This document shows, one piece after another, positions 43,068 to 50,915 of a stretch of DNA of 64,000 nucleotides. The first letter of the stretch is position 1, and each line of letters starts with the position of its first letter. The translations under genes were made by a program, and so were the position numbers. Origin of the DNA: Gp1-AA133 sp963850425 (GTDB taxonomy: Bacteria; Acidobacteriota; Terriglobia; Terriglobales; Acidobacteriaceae); assembly GCA_963850425.1 (NCBI GenBank), contig CAWKLF010000001.1, positions 310,001 through 374,000 of the forward strand. The letters run 5' to 3'. The notes under the pieces are model-generated. The model was given only the letters and a program-made list of their open reading frames with translations. It had not been told where the DNA came from and made no database searches.

Positions 43068-44162
43068 ATGCCTTTTTCCGACTTTCACGGCAATCCCGAG
43101 ATTGTTCACCGGCTACGCGACATGCTGGCGCGCAGTCACTTTCCGCACGCGATGATCCTGGCGGGGCCGACCGGTTCCGGAAAATATACTTTGGCGCTCA
43201 TGCTGGCCAAGGCTATGAACTGCCTTGACCCGCAGGTCGGCGATGGTGTTCCGGACTTCTGCGGGAAGTGCGCGAATTGCAGGCGAATTGATCAGGCTGC
43301 AGATCTTGATGCTCGTTTTGCGGAAGCCGTCGAGGCTCGGGAGAATCTGCGCGACACGGACAAGAAGGAAACCCGCATTCTGGTCCAGACCCATCCGGAT
43401 GTGCTGGTGATTCCGCCCGACCCGCCGCAGATGATGATCAAGGTTGACCAGGTGCGAAAGGTCATTGAATCGATCTACTACCGTCCGGCGGAAGCCAAGG
43501 AACGAGTCTACATCTTTACGGATTCGACCTTCATGAAAGAGGCGGCGAACTCTCTGCTCAAGATTCTGGAAGAGCCCCCGGAGTTCGCGACCATCTTCTT
43601 GCTGACTGACAATGTAGGCGAGCTGCTGCCGACCATCCGTTCGCGGGCGATGACGTTTACGCTGGGCGCGCTCAGCGCGGAGGAGATCGAACGCGACCTC
43701 GCGACGCAGCAGCCGGAGTGGAGCGTGAAACAACGCAGCCTGGTGGCGCGCCTTTCCGGAGGGGCCGTTGGCCGGGCGCGTGGCTTCGATCTCGCCAAGT
43801 ACAGCGGCGCACGGGCGCACGCACTGACCGTGCTCAATACCGCTTTGCGCACGGGAGATCACAGCGAACTTTTCAAGGTCACCGAAACGTATCGCCCGGG
43901 CGCCGATGGCCGCGAGAAAATCGAGCAGCTTTTGCGGACTCTTTACTCCCTGCTGCAGGATTTGATGTTTCTGAATGCAGGCGCGCCGGAACTGGTGCAC
44001 AACATCGACATCCAGGGCGAACTGCAGAAGCTTGCAGGGGCGACCGATTTTGCCTGGATTGTGCTGGCGACCGAACGGCTGGCAGAAGTGGAGCGCGGCA
44101 TGAGGCGGAATCTGCTGCGGTCGTTGTCGTTGGATGGGTTCGCAACGGCGGTCGAAAGATAG
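43068..44162 (+). CDS. holB: DNA polymerase III delta-prime subunit
   Basis: A 364-aa AAA+ clamp-loader subunit. It has a Walker A-like GPTGSGKYT (residues 33-41), a zinc module CxxxxxxxxCxxCxxC (NCLDPQVG..., FCGKCANC), KILEEPPEFATIFLLT and the SRAMTFTLG region (SRC in many relatives). An acidic insertion (AADLDARFAEAVEARENLRD) sits between the zinc cysteines and the following strand. ATG 43068, 40 bases after the MBL gene. Confidence 0.9.
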   Translation: MPFSDFHGNPEIVHRLRDMLARSHFPHAMILAGPTGSGKYTLALMLAKAMNCLDPQVGDGVPDFCGKCANCRRIDQAADLDARFAEAVEARENLRDTDKKETRILVQTHPDVLVIPPDPPQMMIKVDQVRKVIESIYYRPAEAKERVYIFTDSTFMKEAANSLLKILEEPPEFATIFLLTDNVGELLPTIRSRAMTFTLGALSAEEIERDLATQQPEWSVKQRSLVARLSGGAVGRARGFDLAKYSGARAHALTVLNTALRTGDHSELFKVTETYRPGADGREKIEQLLRTLYSLLQDLMFLNAGAPELVHNIDIQGELQKLAGATDFAWIVLATERLAEVERGMRRNLLRSLSLDGFATAVER

Positions 44163-44395
44163 CTGGACTTCGTGCTACCGAGCACAAAGTTTCGCGGGTA
44201 CCCCTCAAATGTGAGCGGCCCCACATCGGCGGCGGCAATTCCGACAGCCGCTCGAAGTCTTTGCCCCTCCACCACTTAAGGATTGTCTTGTTTTAGCTTC
44301 CTGTGCTACGTTAAATGAAAATCCACGCCTTATTTCCACATACACAATACGAGTGTGGTGGCCGGCGCCCTGGATGCGTGTAAGCAGGTGGTGCC

Positions 44396-44785
44396 ATGAA
44401 GGATGTAATCGATTCCATGCCAACGGAACGTCCGCTCGAGCAGGAAGGTTTTGCGAACCGGAAATTGATCCGGCCCTCCCTGAACCGCAACGACCACAAT
44501 TCCAATCACACCCAGGCCCCCATGGAAAGACGTGAACGCACCGCCGGCGGCGGCAAAAAAGCCGCGCCTCCCGAGACCACAAACGCCGAAAACTTCTACT
44601 ACCAGAAGCAGATGCAGGGCAAGACGCCGATGGTGATCGTACTGCGTGATGGCGAGGAGATTCATGGGGTCATCGAGTGGTACGACAAGCATTGCCTGAA
44701 GGTGAACCGCTCGTCCCAGTCAAACCTGGTGATTTATAAGCCCGCCATCAAGTACATGTACAAAGAAGGCGAGAATTCCCGGTAA
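44396..44785 (+). CDS. hfq: Hfq-like Sm RNA-binding protein with N-terminal extension
   Basis: A 129-aa protein whose last 65 residues match the Sm fold of Hfq: ENFYYQKQMQGKTPMVIVL, RDGEEIHGVIEWYDKHC, and VIYKPAIKYMYKEGE in place of the usual YKHAI. Hfq hexamers pair small RNAs with mRNAs. The first 60 residues are polar and basic (RPSLNRNDHNSNHTQAPMER) and probably disordered, an arrangement different from enteric Hfq, whose extension is C-terminal. Internal ATGs at 44417 and 44522 would shorten it. Monocistronic. Confidence 0.8.
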   Translation: MKDVIDSMPTERPLEQEGFANRKLIRPSLNRNDHNSNHTQAPMERRERTAGGGKKAAPPETTNAENFYYQKQMQGKTPMVIVLRDGEEIHGVIEWYDKHCLKVNRSSQSNLVIYKPAIKYMYKEGENSR

Positions 44786-44967
44786 GGCGACCGGTGGTCT
44801 TGCTACTTTCGATACGTGCAGGTACTTCTGAGAGTGTTTCCCTGCTAGGTTCTGCAATCTCAGGAGTGCTATACTCCGCTGCAACAACCCTCTAATTGAG
44901 CCATTTTCGTCGCGTCTGGCCGAGATGCCCGGGTCGGGGTGTCGACCTTCGCCAGAGGGAGCGGGAT

Positions 44968-45861
44968 ATGAGCACAATCGCCTTCACAGATTCGCAAAGT
45001 TTCGCTGGGCGTCAGCCGTTGACACGGCGGATTGCGCCGCGCCGCAAGGTGGCGGTTCCGTTGAATGTCACGATTTTGCGATCCGGGGTGCCGGATGCTG
45101 TGCCCGGACGCTCACTGGATGTTGGCGAGGGCGGAATTGGCGCGGTGCTCGCCGCAGAGTTGTTCCCCGGAGAATTGGTTGGCGTCGAATTCCGCTTGCC
45201 AGATTCTACCCCGGTGCTCGCCAAAGCGAGGGTTTGTTACCAGGAAAGGCTTCGTTGCGGACTGCAGTTTTTGTCGATTCCACAGGACCAAAGAGAAATG
45301 TTGGAAGCGTGGTCGCTCGACGTTCCAAGGCGCACTGCGCAACCCATAGCTGCTCCAAAGACGACTGTGTCCGCCAGGCCTGTGCGTCGCGTAGAAGCGC
45401 CCTTGCCAAAGTTCCTGGCTGATTCTCCTTCCCGCTCGGAGAAGACGCCCGCCTATTTGAAGCGCAAGATTTTCATGCTGCTGGCTGCGTCGGTGATTGT
45501 GGCCGGAGGCGTGGGGTGGTGGCAGTGGCAGCAGGGTTGGGAAGAACTGGAATCGCGTTTGCCCGGACGGTCGGCGGAAGTGGCGCAAGCTCCAGTATCG
45601 GTTGGCTTCGAGGTGATGCAAGGTCTGCTGGTGCACAAAGTCGATCCAGTGGCGCCTGCTGGTGGCCGCATTCGCGGAGTGGCAGTTGTCTCAGCAGTGA
45701 TCGGGCGGGATGGATCGGTCATCAACGTTCGTCCAGTCAGTGGTCCGGAAGTATTGACTCGCGCGGCCATGGACTCAGTGCAATGGTGGAAATTTGAGCC
45801 TTATAGGCAGAATGGCGTTCCCCTGGAAGTAGAGACTTCGCTGGCCATCGAGTTCCGCTAG
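44968..45861 (+). CDS. PilZ domain - transmembrane helix - TonB C-terminal domain fusion
   Basis: A 297-aa protein. An N-terminal PilZ domain (about residues 20-125) has RIAPR (RxxxR) but LDVGEGGIG in place of the DxSxxG motif, so c-di-GMP binding is uncertain. One transmembrane helix (IFMLLAASVIVAGGVGWWQW, about residues 185-205) precedes a periplasmic TonB_C-type domain (GVAVVSAVIGRDGSVINVR, then KFEPYRQNGVPLEVETSLAI). The ATG at 44968 has GAGGGAGCGGG upstream. It could couple a cytosolic signal to an outer-membrane partner. Convergent with the next gene. Confidence 0.83.
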   Translation: MSTIAFTDSQSFAGRQPLTRRIAPRRKVAVPLNVTILRSGVPDAVPGRSLDVGEGGIGAVLAAELFPGELVGVEFRLPDSTPVLAKARVCYQERLRCGLQFLSIPQDQREMLEAWSLDVPRRTAQPIAAPKTTVSARPVRRVEAPLPKFLADSPSRSEKTPAYLKRKIFMLLAASVIVAGGVGWWQWQQGWEELESRLPGRSAEVAQAPVSVGFEVMQGLLVHKVDPVAPAGGRIRGVAVVSAVIGRDGSVINVRPVSGPEVLTRAAMDSVQWWKFEPYRQNGVPLEVETSLAIEFR

Positions 45862-45905
45862 ATTTTTCCAGGAAGAAGCTGCCTGCGATTGTGAAGGACC
45901 GATCG

Positions 45906-46289
45906 TCACTTCGGTGCGATGCGGCTCTTGCGAATTCCGTCCAATACAACAAAGCTGCTGAGGCCGAAGCATCCCACGGCGATGAGCGCTGCTACCTGGT
46001 AGAGGTCCGAGCCCAGGCGTAGCCGGTCGGCAAACAGAGCACATAACGCGCACACAATGCCGATGAGATTGAGCCACTGCGGAACTCGTATCTGCGAGGG
46101 AGATTCCTGGCGCAGGCGCCGCTGAAACAGGACGGCGGCGAGGCCGATGGCAGCCAGCACCACCGCTGCGATCGGACTGTGAAAGGCGGCGCCGCGGGTG
46201 TATATCACGACCAAACCTATGGCCAGTATCAGCAGGCCGGCAGCGATCACCGTCCAACGGCGAGACGTTTTCGTCGATGTTTCAGGCAA
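45906..46289 (-). CDS. Small integral membrane protein, unknown function
   Basis: A 127-aa protein with four predicted helices: about residues 12-31, 38-55, 72-90 and 96-115, with short basic loops (FQRRLRQES). It has no conserved catalytic residue and no known family that I recognise. ATG 46287-46289. Convergent with PilZ-TonB; in the same direction as the LuxR gene. Confidence 0.65.
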   Translation of the reverse strand: MPETSTKTSRRWTVIAAGLLILAIGLVVIYTRGAAFHSPIAAVVLAAIGLAAVLFQRRLRQESPSQIRVPQWLNLIGIVCALCALFADRLRLGSDLYQVAALIAVGCFGLSSFVVLDGIRKSRIAPK

Positions 46290-46364
46290 GTGGGTTCTAT
46301 CGGAAGACTAACCCTATTGTAGACAGAGTGCCGCCCGGTTGCGAGTGCGAAGATGCCGGTGGCG

Positions 46365-47075
46365 TCAGTCTGTGCCCGGCAACCATTCTGCACCGCGATG
46401 ATCGCCGTGGTGGACAGCGTAGAGCACGAGTTCCACTCGGGTGGAGATGCCAAGCTTATCGAAGATCCGAAACAGGTATTTCTTCACGGTATGCTCACTG
46501 AGGGCCAGTTCCTGCGCGATTTCTCGATTGGAAAACCCTTCAGCTACTAAAGCCACAACCTGTTCCTCACGCGGAGTGACGAGCGCTTCCCCGTCAGCAT
46601 TGACGACCCGCAACGAAGGCACTTGCGAAACCAGGTCGATCAGATAGTCGATCTGCTGCGCGGTAGCCCAGATCTGGCCGCCATGAACCACTTGTATGCA
46701 TTTGCAGAGCGCCCGGAATGGAGATACCGAAAAGCAGAAAAGGCCCCGTGCGCCGGAACGGAACGCGTTCACGGCCAGTTCCCGGTCCACGGACTCGAGC
46801 ACCAGAATCTTCGCCACCTTGGGGAATGTGATGTGGATACGACGGAGCGCCGCCATGTCCTGCCAGGTTGATCCGTTGCCATTGGAGGCCAGCAGAACTA
46901 CGTCGTGAGGGGAATTGGCCAGAAGTTTGAGGATCTCTTCCGGCTCCAAGGCGCATGAGTCGACCTTGAGCTCAGGGCGCCGGCGGAGAGCCCGGGTCAG
47001 AAGTTGCAGTTGCATTTGGCTGGAGTCTGCGACCAGCACCCGGATGGGATTGCTGATGGGTTCTTTAACACTCAT
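46365..47075 (-). CDS. LuxR/NarL-type regulator with degenerate receiver domain
   Basis: A 236-aa regulator. The receiver-like part (about residues 10-130) keeps one acidic residue (Asp17 in VLVADSSQ), but the phosphoacceptor position reads DVVLLASNG, with Ala63 in place of Asp, and the conserved Lys is also absent. The C-terminal HTH (LTPREEQVVALVAEGFSNRE, then IAQELALSEHTVKKYL) is intact. It probably acts without phosphorylation. ATG 47073-47075 is preferred over one nine codons upstream. Divergent from the polysaccharide locus, a natural candidate to control it. Confidence 0.88.
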   Translation of the reverse strand: MSVKEPISNPIRVLVADSSQMQLQLLTRALRRRPELKVDSCALEPEEILKLLANSPHDVVLLASNGNGSTWQDMAALRRIHITFPKVAKILVLESVDRELAVNAFRSGARGLFCFSVSPFRALCKCIQVVHGGQIWATAQQIDYLIDLVSQVPSLRVVNADGEALVTPREEQVVALVAEGFSNREIAQELALSEHTVKKYLFRIFDKLGISTRVELVLYAVHHGDHRGAEWLPGTD

Positions 47076-47575
47076 GGCGCATGGCGACTGCGATTTGCAC
47101 AATGACGCGATTGTAGGGGACCGTAACGAAACAAGTCATGTTCAGTAGTCACCAGTTTTTGTGACGGTTCCCACATCCGAGGACTGGCTTGACGATGTGA
47201 AAAAGCTGGAGGTTGGAATAGAAAGTTGAAACCGACGATGCGGGACCCTGCTTCGCAACAGCTATACAGAGGAGAAGTTAGCAATCCTGCCAATTCCGAT
47301 GCAGGGTGATGAATGAAGAATTTCGCAGGCTAGCAAGTCCTCGAAAGTAGCCCATACCCGAGTAGTTAACCCGGCCAGAGTTCTGTCATCCTCTTGCGGC
47401 ATTTCCCAGAACGCTAAATGCAATCGGAGGAGTGCCCTGCGCACGGGAACGTGGCTCGTGCGCGAAAGGAACAAGCATACCCACGCATGTAGACAACACA
47501 GGCTATGTCTTGCTGAAACTGACACGCGGTCGTAGGTTGCAGAAGCACAGTAATGGAAACCTGCGCGGCATAGAA
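47076..47575. promoter_or_regulatory. Divergent control region of the polysaccharide locus
   Basis: 500 bases between the LuxR-type gene and the export gene. An inverted repeat GTCAC (47148-47152) - N8 - GTGAC (47161-47165) could be an operator. A TTGACG at 47189-47194 lacks a matching -10. Short frames from 47432 are upstream extensions of the export gene without protein features. Confidence 0.35.
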
Positions 47576-48355
47576 ATGAAGCCCTCTTCCCCAGTTCTGC
47601 TAGCTGTTTTCGTTACGGTGCTACTGATGAATGTGTTCGAAGTCGCGGGCGCCCAGGAAACAGGCCCGGACCGGGGGGTTCAAAGGGAACCTGTCTCTCC
47701 GGCTGCGAGTGTTCCGGAGGGTGTTGGGGCAGCGACTTCACAGCCCGGTAGAGCGGACGGCACGGGAAACCCAGTGCTCGGAAGGGATCGCCGTCCACTC
47801 TACCGATTTAACAAGAGTGACGTAGTTGAAATCAGTTTTGCCTTTGCCTCCGAATTTAATCAAACCGCGGCTGTCCAGCCGGACGGTTATATCACTTTGA
47901 AAGATGCGGGCCACCTGGTAGCCGAAGGCCTTACCGCCAGCGAACTCGAGGCTGCCATCGCGGCGGCCTACGGGAAACTGCTGCACGATCCTCGCGTCAC
48001 GGTGGGGCTGAAAGATTTTGATCGCCCCTATTTTATTGCCGCGGGCGAGGTGGGGCGGCCCGGCAAGTACGAGTTGCGCGGCCCGATCTCGATTTCGGCC
48101 GCGCTCGCAATCGCCGGCGGGTTCAACGAGCATGCCAAGCATTCGCAGGTGGTGCTCTTCCGGCACGTGAATGCAAACGTGGTAGAAGCGCGCGTTTTGA
48201 ATGTGAAGGAGATGCTAAAGCAGCACAATCTGGACGAGGATCCCCTGCTGCAAGCAGGAGACTACGTGTTCGTTCCACGCAGTACGATCTCCAAGATCAT
48301 GCGATTCATGCCCGCCACGAGCATGGGGATGTATTCCACTTCAGCCAGATTCTGA
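47576..48355 (+). CDS. Polysaccharide export outer-membrane protein (Wza-type, SLBB)
   Basis: A 259-aa protein with a signal peptide (MKPSSPVLLAVFVTVLLMN). It has a Poly_export domain (LYRFNKSDVVEISFAFASEF, VQPDGYITLKDAGHLVAEG, LEAAIAAAYGKLLHDPRVTV) and an SLBB domain (YFIAAGEVGRPGKYELRGPI), ending in FVPRSTISKI. It forms the outer-membrane channel for the polymer. No lipobox Cys is present, unlike E. coli Wza. The ATG at 47576 is chosen over the upstream extension. First gene of the locus. Confidence 0.92.
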   Translation: MKPSSPVLLAVFVTVLLMNVFEVAGAQETGPDRGVQREPVSPAASVPEGVGAATSQPGRADGTGNPVLGRDRRPLYRFNKSDVVEISFAFASEFNQTAAVQPDGYITLKDAGHLVAEGLTASELEAAIAAAYGKLLHDPRVTVGLKDFDRPYFIAAGEVGRPGKYELRGPISISAALAIAGGFNEHAKHSQVVLFRHVNANVVEARVLNVKEMLKQHNLDEDPLLQAGDYVFVPRSTISKIMRFMPATSMGMYSTSARF

Positions 48356-48394
48356 CCCGGCCGATGTCACCGGGATGCTTAAGCGACGGTTTTT

Positions 48395-49882
48395 ATGACG
48401 GAGGAGATGACTGCAGTCCGCAACGAACCTGTTGATCCGGCACCGCCCACCCTGCGTGATCTACTGGCGGTTGTATTCCGGCAGCGCCGGGTTGCGGCAG
48501 GTACGTTCCTGGCGGCGCTGGTCCTAACCGGGATTTACGCGTGGACCACACCCGCTTACCAAGCTCACATGAAGGTCCTGCTACGGCGGGGCCGGGTAGA
48601 TGCTGTCGTCACTCCAGAGCAGAATTCGCCAGTTTCATTTGCCCGGACGGGGTTTGGGGAGGAGGAAGTGAACTCCGAGGTCGAGCTTTTGCGAGATCAG
48701 GAAGTTTTACAAAAAGTAGTGGAACAAAACGGACTCGCCAATACGCTGAACAAACCGAAGCTTGGCGCGAAGCCAGATGGCGTTCGAGTGGCCCGGGCAG
48801 TGCGGCAGCTAGCCAATCACCTAAAAGTTGAGGCAATCCGCAAAACGAATCTAATCTCGGTCACCTACGACGCTTCCGATCCCGCCGTCGCAGCAGGCGT
48901 TTTGAACAGCCTGGCCTCGGCATATCTCGAAAAACACAAAGCAGTGCGGCGATCGTCGGAGGAGTTGCCTTTCTTCGAACAGCAAACAAAGCGTTCGCGC
49001 GCGCAGTTGGACGCAGCGGAAACGCGGCTGCTGGATTTCAGTGACCAGCGGGGTGTCGTGTCAGGAGCTCTGGAAAGAGATCTCGCACTACAGCGAGCTG
49101 GGGAAATCGAGAGTAGCCATCAACAAGTTCTCGTCGCCATTCAGGAAACTTCCCGACGCGCGCAGGAACTGCGAGGCAAGCTGAAATCACTTCCGGAACG
49201 CAGCACATCAGACATTCGCACTTCGGATAATCCGCAGCTGCTTGAGGTCTTGAAAGGCAAGCTGCTGGAGCTGGAGCTTAAGAAGACGGAGTTGCTCACC
49301 AAGTTCCAGCCCTCTTACCCGCTCGTGGAGCAGGTTCAGACCCAGATCGATCAGGCCAGAGCATCAATCGCCGCGGAGCAACTGGCACCAGTGCGGGAGG
49401 AAACGACCGAGAAGGATCCAAACTTTGAGTGGGTGAAGTCAGAACTGGGGAAAGCGGAGGTTGAGTTGGGTGCATTGTCCGCACGCGAGCGGGCCATCGC
49501 TGCGCAATTGGCGAGCGCACACGGTCAAGCTCGACAGCTGGGTGAGGCGGCGATTCATCAGCAGGATTTGCTGCGGGGGATGAAAACAGCGGAGGAAAGC
49601 TACCTGTTGTACGCAAAGAAGAGTGAGGAGGCGAGGATCAGCGACGCACTGGATGAGCGTGGCATCGTGAACGTGATCCTGGCGGAACCGCCGGTGGCTC
49701 CTGTTCTTCCCAAGCACTCGGCGTGGGTGTGGCTGCTATTGGGCGTGGCGATGGCGACCACCGCCAGCGTTGCCATGACCTTCGTGGTCGACTACGTTGA
49801 TCCGGCGTTTCGGACTCCCGAGGAAATAGCGACGTACCTGCGGGCACCGGTGCTGGCATCGCTGCCGAGGGAAGCCGCATGA
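48395..49882 (+). CDS. Chain-length determinant protein (Wzz/GumC-type polysaccharide co-polymerase)
   Basis: A 495-aa inner-membrane protein with an N-terminal helix (about residues 31-50), a long periplasmic coiled-coil domain (about 55-440; LDAAETRLLDFSDQRGVV, KGKLLELELKKTELLTKFQP) and a C-terminal helix (SAWVWLLLGVAMATTASVA). It sets polymer length and links to the export channel. No cytosolic kinase is fused; the kinase-like partner is the next gene, whose ATG overlaps this stop (ATGA at 49879). Confidence 0.92.
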   Translation: MTEEMTAVRNEPVDPAPPTLRDLLAVVFRQRRVAAGTFLAALVLTGIYAWTTPAYQAHMKVLLRRGRVDAVVTPEQNSPVSFARTGFGEEEVNSEVELLRDQEVLQKVVEQNGLANTLNKPKLGAKPDGVRVARAVRQLANHLKVEAIRKTNLISVTYDASDPAVAAGVLNSLASAYLEKHKAVRRSSEELPFFEQQTKRSRAQLDAAETRLLDFSDQRGVVSGALERDLALQRAGEIESSHQQVLVAIQETSRRAQELRGKLKSLPERSTSDIRTSDNPQLLEVLKGKLLELELKKTELLTKFQPSYPLVEQVQTQIDQARASIAAEQLAPVREETTEKDPNFEWVKSELGKAEVELGALSARERAIAAQLASAHGQARQLGEAAIHQQDLLRGMKTAEESYLLYAKKSEEARISDALDERGIVNVILAEPPVAPVLPKHSAWVWLLLGVAMATTASVAMTFVVDYVDPAFRTPEEIATYLRAPVLASLPREAA

Positions 49883-50613
49883 CTGCCGGCATTGGCGTGC
49901 TGCGGAGGCTTCTGCCTACGGAGGCCATCCTGGACCGGGAGGCAGTGGGATCAGCACCGGTGGATCTCCGGGGATCGGAGTGGGATCCGAAAAGATTTGC
50001 CGAAGCACAAATCCGCGGACTCGTGCAGCGCGTTTTCTCGCCGGGATGGCCGCGCCCGGCCAAGCAAGTCGTGTTCAGTGCTGCGGACAGCGGGATGGAT
50101 ATTGCGGACCTCTGTTTCAGAACCGCGGAAACATTGGCAGCGGAGGGCGCACAGAATGTTTGTCTGGTGGAGACCGATTTGTATGGTCGACCACTGGAGC
50201 AGCGATACGGGAGGACCAGCAACGACGGCAATGTCAGCTTTGAGGCAACCGGGGCGGTGCGAACGTCCTCCCGCCAGATTAAGAAAGGTGTTTGGCTGGT
50301 GCCGGCAGTCGTATTTCTGGGTACACCGGAGAACTTGCATAATCCCGTGGTACTGCGGAGCCGGTTAGGGCAACTGCGACGGGAGTTCGATTACGCGGTG
50401 ATCCATTCAGCCCCTGTGGGGGAATCAGAAGCTGCGTCTCTGCTGGGCAGTCTAGCGGATGGATTGCTCCTGTCGGTGGAAGCTCATCGGACCCGACGGA
50501 GAACTGCGCTCCGAATCCGCGAACACTTGCTGTCGGCGAATGTGCGGTTCTTGGGCGTGGTGTTGCAGGACCGGACATTTCCAATTCCGGAGAGGCTGTA
50601 CCGCAAACTTTAG
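49879..50613 (+). CDS. CpsD/CapB-like protein lacking Walker A (degenerate BY-kinase)
   Basis: A 244-aa relative of the bacterial tyrosine autokinases paired with Wzz proteins. It is translationally coupled to the chain-length gene. The fold is recognisable from VCLVETDLYGRPLEQ (equivalent to the Walker A-prime IDADLRRP) and EFDYAVIHSAPVG (Walker B, normally DYVIIDTPP). But the Walker A position reads VFSAADSGMDIADL at about residues 65-78, with no GK(S/T), and there is no C-terminal tyrosine cluster. It is therefore unlikely to hydrolyse ATP or autophosphorylate, and may act as a structural or regulatory partner. Confidence 0.85.
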   Translation: MTAGIGVLRRLLPTEAILDREAVGSAPVDLRGSEWDPKRFAEAQIRGLVQRVFSPGWPRPAKQVVFSAADSGMDIADLCFRTAETLAAEGAQNVCLVETDLYGRPLEQRYGRTSNDGNVSFEATGAVRTSSRQIKKGVWLVPAVVFLGTPENLHNPVVLRSRLGQLRREFDYAVIHSAPVGESEAASLLGSLADGLLLSVEAHRTRRRTALRIREHLLSANVRFLGVVLQDRTFPIPERLYRKL

Positions 50614-50729
50614 GCTTCGAAAGTCATGAGCGACGCCAACGGTCGCAAAAATGAACCTGTTCTTTGTAGTCGGGGGGAACTCCGACTGCAAAAACGCTCG
50701 TGACGCCACTGGGAGGTTGAGTCGGCGCA

Positions 50730-50915
50730 ATGAACTGGATCGCAGAGTCCGACAGCACCACGTTCGAAGGCGGGGAGTTCGGTTGGTACGCACTTGAAAC
50801 GAGAACGCGATCCTCGGAGGAGGTCCCGCGGCAAATCCCTCCTCCGGGGACTCGATTGAGCCTATGCAGGAGTCGCTGTCAACGAATCGTGGAATATGAA
50901 CTGGAGTTGGTCTAG
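50730..50915 (+). pseudogene. Probable remnant of a NusG/UpxY-type antiterminator
   Basis: A 61-codon frame whose middle reads FGWYALETRTRSSEEVPRQ, resembling the first strand and helix of NusG-like N-terminal domains (WYALxTRxRxE...). Specialised NusG paralogues (RfaH, UpxY, LoaP) commonly accompany polysaccharide operons. The remainder (LSLCRSRCQRIVEYELELV) is not NusG-like, and the rest of the domain is missing. The TAG overlaps the GTG of the next gene by one base. The match is short, so this is tentative. Confidence 0.35.

Noticed and set aside
42066..43109. 347-codon minus-strand frame opposite the MBL-fold gene
   Set aside because: Overlaps a clear MBL protein with signal peptide; low-complexity His/Arg/Leu composition typical of antisense shadows.
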